A DNA stretch of 64,000 nucleotides from Sphingomonas vulcanisoli (GTDB taxonomy: Bacteria; Pseudomonadota; Alphaproteobacteria; Sphingomonadales; Sphingomonadaceae): the NCBI RefSeq assembly GCF_011761305.1, contig NZ_JAAOZC010000001.1, forward strand, positions 62,001 to 126,000, given 5' to 3'. Position numbers and translations under genes: made by a program. The notes beneath the pieces are model-generated. The model was not told the DNA's origin and did no database searches. It saw nothing but the letters and a program-made list of their open reading frames with translations. Below are positions 60,378 through 64,000 of the stretch, in pieces; position 1 is the stretch's first letter; each line of letters begins with the position of its first letter.

Positions 60378-62147
60378 ATGCGCGTGAATGCCGAAGTGAA
60401 GTTGGGCTGGGAAGGCGCCGTAGCGCTGATGCCGACGCCCAGCGACGACGATCGCCCGCGCGTCTATGCCGAATTTCCGACGCTGGCCGCCGCACTCGAT
60501 TATGCGGCCGAAGGCATCCGCGGGCTGAACTTTCACGATCCACGCGGCCAGCTTACCCAAGCCTATCCGTTCGCCGAGCTGCGCAGCGATGCGTTGGCGG
60601 CAGCGGCGCGGCTGATGGCGCACGGCCTGAAACCGGGCGATCGCGTCGCGCTATTGGCAGAGACCGGCCCTGAGTTCGCTGCCGCCTTCTTCGGCGCCAT
60701 TTATGCGGGCATCTGGCCGGTGCCGCTACCGCTGCCCACGTCGTTTGGTGGGCGTGATGCCTATGTCGATCAGCTTGCCGTCCAACTCGGCAGCTCCGAT
60801 CCCAAATTGTTGCTTTTCCCGACCGAGCTTGAGGGGATGGGCGGCGAGGCCGCCAGGCTTACTGGCATAGACGCGATGAGCTATGCTGCGCTGAGCACGC
60901 TTGCGCCTTCGGACGAACCGCTGCCCGCGCTGCAGCCTGACGATATCGCCTATCTGCAATATTCGAGCGGATCGACGCGCTTCCCGCACGGTGTCGCGAT
61001 CACGCACCGTCAGTTGCTCGCCAACCTGCACGCCCATTCGACGGGGATGAAGATCACCGAGGGCGATCGCGGCGTTTCCTGGCTGCCCTGGTATCATGAC
61101 ATGGGGCTGGTCGGTTGCCTGCTCTCGCCGGTCGCCAACCAGATGTCGGTCGATTATCTCAAGACCGAGGATTTCGCGCGCCGCCCGCTCGCCTGGCTCG
61201 ATCTGATCAGCCGCAATCCGGGCACAACGCTCTCTTACTCGCCGACCTTCGGCTATGACATTTGCGCGCGGCGCATATCCAGCCAGACCAGGGCCTCGGA
61301 TCGTTTCGATCTTTCGCGCTGGCGCGTGGCCGGCAATGGCGCGGACATGATCCGGCCGGACGTGATGCAGGCCTTCGTCGATGCCTTCGCCGAGGCGGGC
61401 TTCCAGGCCAGCGCCTTCCTGCCGTCCTATGGCCTTGCCGAAGCGACGCTGGCGGTGTCGATCATGCCGCCGGGCGAGGGTCTGGTGGTGGAGCTGGTGG
61501 AGGAGACCGAGCTTTCGGGTGGCGGATCAGCCGCGCTCGGCCGGCCGCAACGCTATCGCGCGATCGTCAACTGCGGCAAGCCGGCCAAGGGCATGGAGAT
61601 CGTGATCCGCGACGAGGACGGCTCGCCCTTGCCTGAGAAAGCGATCGGCAAAGTGTGGTGCCGCGGCTCTTCGGTGATGACCGGCTATTTCCGCGATCCC
61701 GAAGCGACCGAGGCCTGCCTGGTCGATGGCTGGCTCGACACCGGCGACATGGGCTATTTGAGCGGCGGCTATCTCTACATTGTCGGCCGCGCCAAGGACA
61801 TGATCATCATCAACGGCAAGAACCATTGGCCCCAGGATATCGAATGGGCCGTGGAGCAATTGCCGGGCTTCAAGGCCGGCGACATCGCCGCCTTCGCGAT
61901 CACCACCCCCGGCGGCGAGGAAACCCCCGCCGTGCTGGTACAATGCCGCACCTCCTGCCTTGAGGAGCGCGCCAAGCTACGCGAACAGATCCGTGAACGG
62001 GTGCGCGCGATCACGGGCATGAACTGCGTGATCGAACTGGTGCCACCGAAAACCTTGCCGCGGACGTCATCGGGGAAGTTGAGCCGGGCGAAGGCGCGGA
62101 ATTTGTATCTGTCGGGCGAGATCCAGCCTTATGAGATGGCGGCGTAG
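60378..62147 (+). CDS. Fatty acyl-AMP ligase (FAAL/FadD-like)
   Basis: A 589-residue adenylating enzyme. AYLQYSSGSTRFPHGVAITHRQLLANLHA is the AMP-binding signature in its FAAL form; WLPWYHDMGLVGCLLSP, FLPSYGLAEATLAVS, DGWLDTGDMGYLSGGYLYIVGRAKDMIIINGKNHWPQDIE and the C-terminal TSSGKLSRAKARNLY complete the fold. It activates fatty acids as acyl-adenylates, usually for transfer to a carrier protein. In sphingolipid-making alphaproteobacteria such an enzyme serves sphingolipid synthesis, but the spt genes are not nearby. Confidence 0.9.
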   Translation: MRVNAEVKLGWEGAVALMPTPSDDDRPRVYAEFPTLAAALDYAAEGIRGLNFHDPRGQLTQAYPFAELRSDALAAAARLMAHGLKPGDRVALLAETGPEFAAAFFGAIYAGIWPVPLPLPTSFGGRDAYVDQLAVQLGSSDPKLLLFPTELEGMGGEAARLTGIDAMSYAALSTLAPSDEPLPALQPDDIAYLQYSSGSTRFPHGVAITHRQLLANLHAHSTGMKITEGDRGVSWLPWYHDMGLVGCLLSPVANQMSVDYLKTEDFARRPLAWLDLISRNPGTTLSYSPTFGYDICARRISSQTRASDRFDLSRWRVAGNGADMIRPDVMQAFVDAFAEAGFQASAFLPSYGLAEATLAVSIMPPGEGLVVELVEETELSGGGSAALGRPQRYRAIVNCGKPAKGMEIVIRDEDGSPLPEKAIGKVWCRGSSVMTGYFRDPEATEACLVDGWLDTGDMGYLSGGYLYIVGRAKDMIIINGKNHWPQDIEWAVEQLPGFKAGDIAAFAITTPGGEETPAVLVQCRTSCLEERAKLREQIRERVRAITGMNCVIELVPPKTLPRTSSGKLSRAKARNLYLSGEIQPYEMAA

Positions 62148-62167
62148 CGCTATTCCCGGCACTTCTG

Positions 62168-62800
62168 ATGGTTGATCAACGGCAAATCATTGATGCTGGC
62201 GTCACAGCACTCATAACACTGCGCAACGATGTGCAGGCCTTGCGCCAAATTCGACCAATCGAAGCCGACACAGAGGGGCCACCTTATTTATTAATATCCA
62301 ATCCTATCATTCCGGCCTGTGTTGAGCGAATTTGTTCCTCTCAAGCGCAAGCATTTAATTGTCTTTTTGATTTGGGGCGGCAACGTGCCTCTGAAAGCTC
62401 TAGGATGCACGCTTTGCGTCTAGAAAGGGTAAACGCGGTCAGACGGCATTGCTCTGATATAGATATAACTAATCTTACTCAAAGAGGCGTGAGGAATGCG
62501 CTAGCGCACTTCGACGAGCGCCTATTAAAAGCTTTGCTTAATCCTGATAATAAGGGTGGCTGGATGCAAGATCTTGCAGCCAGTCATAGAGCAGCGTTTG
62601 ACTTAGGCCCTGATGCTGAGCAACGCATGGTGCGAGCCTACTTTTATCACGAAGATGTTGTTTATGTGTTGGGTGAAACCTTGCGGCCTTTTGCAATGGA
62701 TACAGAGGCGGCCTTAGTTCTCGCTCGATTCGGCGTTCCGGGTCTTCCCGAGGTGCCTCACTTTGCTGCGATGAATAACGATGAGCCGCCAGTTTGTTAG
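62168..62800 (+). CDS. AT-rich hypothetical protein with HEPN-type R-x4-H motif
   Basis: A 210-residue helical protein of clearly lower GC content than its neighbours (about 47% in the 60 bases counted at 62341-62400). The segment LTQRGVRNALAHFDERLLKALL contains R-N-x3-H, the metal-independent RNase signature of HEPN domains (R-N/D/H-x2-4-H). No signal peptide or membrane helix. The ribosome binding site is weak, and it stands alone between the acyl-AMP ligase and a convergent kinase gene. Probably horizontally acquired; a toxin, defence or RNA-processing role is possible. Confidence 0.75.
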   Translation: MVDQRQIIDAGVTALITLRNDVQALRQIRPIEADTEGPPYLLISNPIIPACVERICSSQAQAFNCLFDLGRQRASESSRMHALRLERVNAVRRHCSDIDITNLTQRGVRNALAHFDERLLKALLNPDNKGGWMQDLAASHRAAFDLGPDAEQRMVRAYFYHEDVVYVLGETLRPFAMDTEAALVLARFGVPGLPEVPHFAAMNNDEPPVC

Positions 62801-62822
62801 GGCGTCCCTAAGGCTGGATTTA

Positions 62823-64000
62823 TTACGATGTTGCGACCTTCTCCGATCCATATACCAGCGGCACCCTTAGCTCCGCCGAGAAGCCATCCTCGCTCTGCTT
62901 CAGCCGGATATCCCCGCCATGCGCCCGCGCGATCGAGCGGCAGACCGCCAGGCCTAGCCCACTGCCCGCCTTATCCGAATTGCGCGCGGCCTCGCTCCGG
63001 TAAAACGGCTCGAACACGCGATCCATCTCGTCGGCGGGGAGACCGGGGCCGTCGTCGAACACTTCGATCACGGCTTCGTCGAGGACGCGGTGGAGGCGGA
63101 TGCGGGCGCGGTCGCCATATTTGATCGCGTTTTCGATGAGATTGTCGAGCAGGCGGCGCAGGCCCAGCACATCGACCTCGACCTGCGCCTGCTCGGCGCG
63201 CTCGATCACGACGTCACCGCCGACCAGCCGCGCATCCTCCACCACTTCATCGACGATGGTGTTGAGATCGAGCCGCTCGCGGCGGGCAGGCGCGGAGGCG
63301 TCACGGATGAAATCGATGACCTGCGCGATCATCGCCTCCATCTCGTCGACTTCTTCCAGCAAGCCCTCGCGGACGTCCTCCGCCTCCACATCCTCGATGC
63401 GGAAGCGCATCCGCGTGAGCGGGGTGCGCAGATCGTGGCTGATCGCGCCGATCATCGCGGTGCGATCGTCGACGAAGGCGCGCAGGCGGTTCTGCATCAG
63501 ATTGAAGGCGTGCGCGGCGCGGCCGATCTCGGCGGGACCATCGAGCGGGCCGATCTCGGCGGCGGGATCTCGGCCGAGCTTTTCGGCAGCGCCCGCAAAA
63601 CGATCGAGCGGCTTGACCAGACGCCGCGCGAACAGCCATCCGAGCGGCACCACGATCGCCAGCGCGATCGCGAACCAGAGCAGCACGCGCCGCTGCCAGC
63701 TGTTCGGGAACGGCTCGGGGGCGGGTTGGACGACCGCCCATTTGCCATCGGACAGCCGCAGCGCCGCGACGAAATCGCCCTGCACGAACGGCGCCTGGGC
63801 AAGACCGAACAAGGAGCGGCGCGTAGGAGCGATCGCAATCGGCGGGCCGGCGGGCGCCTGTGAGGCATGCGCTTGCGGTTGCGGCTGGAGCGCGGTGGAT
63901 TTCTCCGGCACCGGCGTGAAGCCGAGCGCGGGAAGGGGGACGGGCGCAGCGGTGACGACAGGCGCGGGCGCGGGTGCCGCGATCGTCCGCTGCGGCACGG
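62823..64000 (-). CDS. EnvZ-like sensor histidine kinase (5' end outside window)
   Basis: The last about 392 residues of a membrane kinase that continues past the right edge. Visible are the end of a Pro/Ala-rich periplasmic sensor, a transmembrane helix (RVLLWFAIALAIVVPLGWLFA), a HAMP linker (RRLVKPLDRFAGAAEKLGRDPAAEIGPLDGPAEIGRAAHAFNLMQNRL), the HisKA box with the phospho-His in GAISHDLRTPLTRMRF, and HATPase blocks (DNLIENAIKYG; DDGPGLP; GSGLGLAVCRSIARAHGG). The partner regulator would be expected upstream, beyond the edge. Confidence 0.93.
   Translation of the reverse strand, partial: VPQRTIAAPAPAPVVTAAPVPLPALGFTPVPEKSTALQPQPQAHASQAPAGPPIAIAPTRRSLFGLAQAPFVQGDFVAALRLSDGKWAVVQPAPEPFPNSWQRRVLLWFAIALAIVVPLGWLFARRLVKPLDRFAGAAEKLGRDPAAEIGPLDGPAEIGRAAHAFNLMQNRLRAFVDDRTAMIGAISHDLRTPLTRMRFRIEDVEAEDVREGLLEEVDEMEAMIAQVIDFIRDASAPARRERLDLNTIVDEVVEDARLVGGDVVIERAEQAQVEVDVLGLRRLLDNLIENAIKYGDRARIRLHRVLDEAVIEVFDDGPGLPADEMDRVFEPFYRSEAARNSDKAGSGLGLAVCRSIARAHGGDIRLKQSEDGFSAELRVPLVYGSEKVATS

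Overview
The window is high-GC chromosomal DNA from an alphaproteobacterium, most likely Sphingomonadaceae (Sphingomonas or a close relative). The clues are two large TonB-dependent receptors, a cyoABCD quinol oxidase, an NDUFA12-type complex I accessory protein, an HWE-kinase bacteriophytochrome, a ThiS-ThiG fusion, three PEP-CTERM proteins and several families of GC-rich palindromic intergenic repeats. No rRNA, CRISPR array, integrase or complete insertion sequence is visible. Both window edges cut genes: pdxH on the left and a sensor kinase on the right.

Layout. 1-2.75 kb: pdxH end, PhzF-like isomerase, P-loop (glycerate-kinase-like) kinase, a micro-ORF and an NTF2-like protein, mostly in overlapping steps. 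2.8-5.3 kb: acyl-CoA cassette (MaoC hydratase, CitE-like lyase, 3-hydroxyacyl-CoA dehydrogenase) bounded by two repeats. 5.5-9.4 kb: cyoABCD. 9.6-11.9 kb: single-domain receiver facing an RsbQ-like hydrolase coupled to a PAS histidine kinase. 12-17 kb: exported DUF1501/DUF1800 pair, then a Tat-exported amine oxidase with a c-type cytochrome. 17-22 kb: TonB receptor, Rrf2 regulator and serine acetyltransferase, sharing a repeated operator-like sequence. 22-30 kb: MFS transporter, Tat-exported PLP enzyme, DJ-1/PfpI protein, glycosyltransferase, CHAP protein and M16 protease. 30-36 kb: hybrid bacteriophytochrome kinase, two PEP-CTERM proteins, LuxR regulator. 36-44.8 kb: housekeeping metabolism (thiSG, asd, accB-accC, arsC-like) mixed with small conserved genes, a third PEP-CTERM protein and a tandem PilZ protein.

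44.9-53.3 kb holds the ribosomal/transcription cluster tRNA-Trp-secE-nusG-rplK-rplA ... rplJ-rplL on the minus strand. It is split by about 5 kb carrying an MFS exporter, a TonB receptor and an AT-richer gene lying between two inward-facing, nearly identical terminator hairpins; rpoB does not follow rplL. 53.2-62 kb: two coupled GT-C-like membrane proteins (one reading frame runs through tRNA-Trp), aat, a coupled DUF2155-MlaD-NDUFA12 run, DUF192 and double cold-shock proteins, recX and a fatty acyl-AMP ligase. A second AT-rich gene (62.2 kb) carries a HEPN-type R-x4-H motif, and the window ends in an EnvZ-like kinase.

The most interesting leads are the shared operator tying the Rrf2 regulator to cysE and a TonB receptor, the RsbQ-hydrolase/PAS-kinase pairing, the periplasmic amine oxidase-cytochrome pair, the two AT-rich genes and the inserted ribosomal cluster, the reading frame through tRNA-Trp, and palindromic repeats that supply regulatory signals such as a Shine-Dalgarno sequence.
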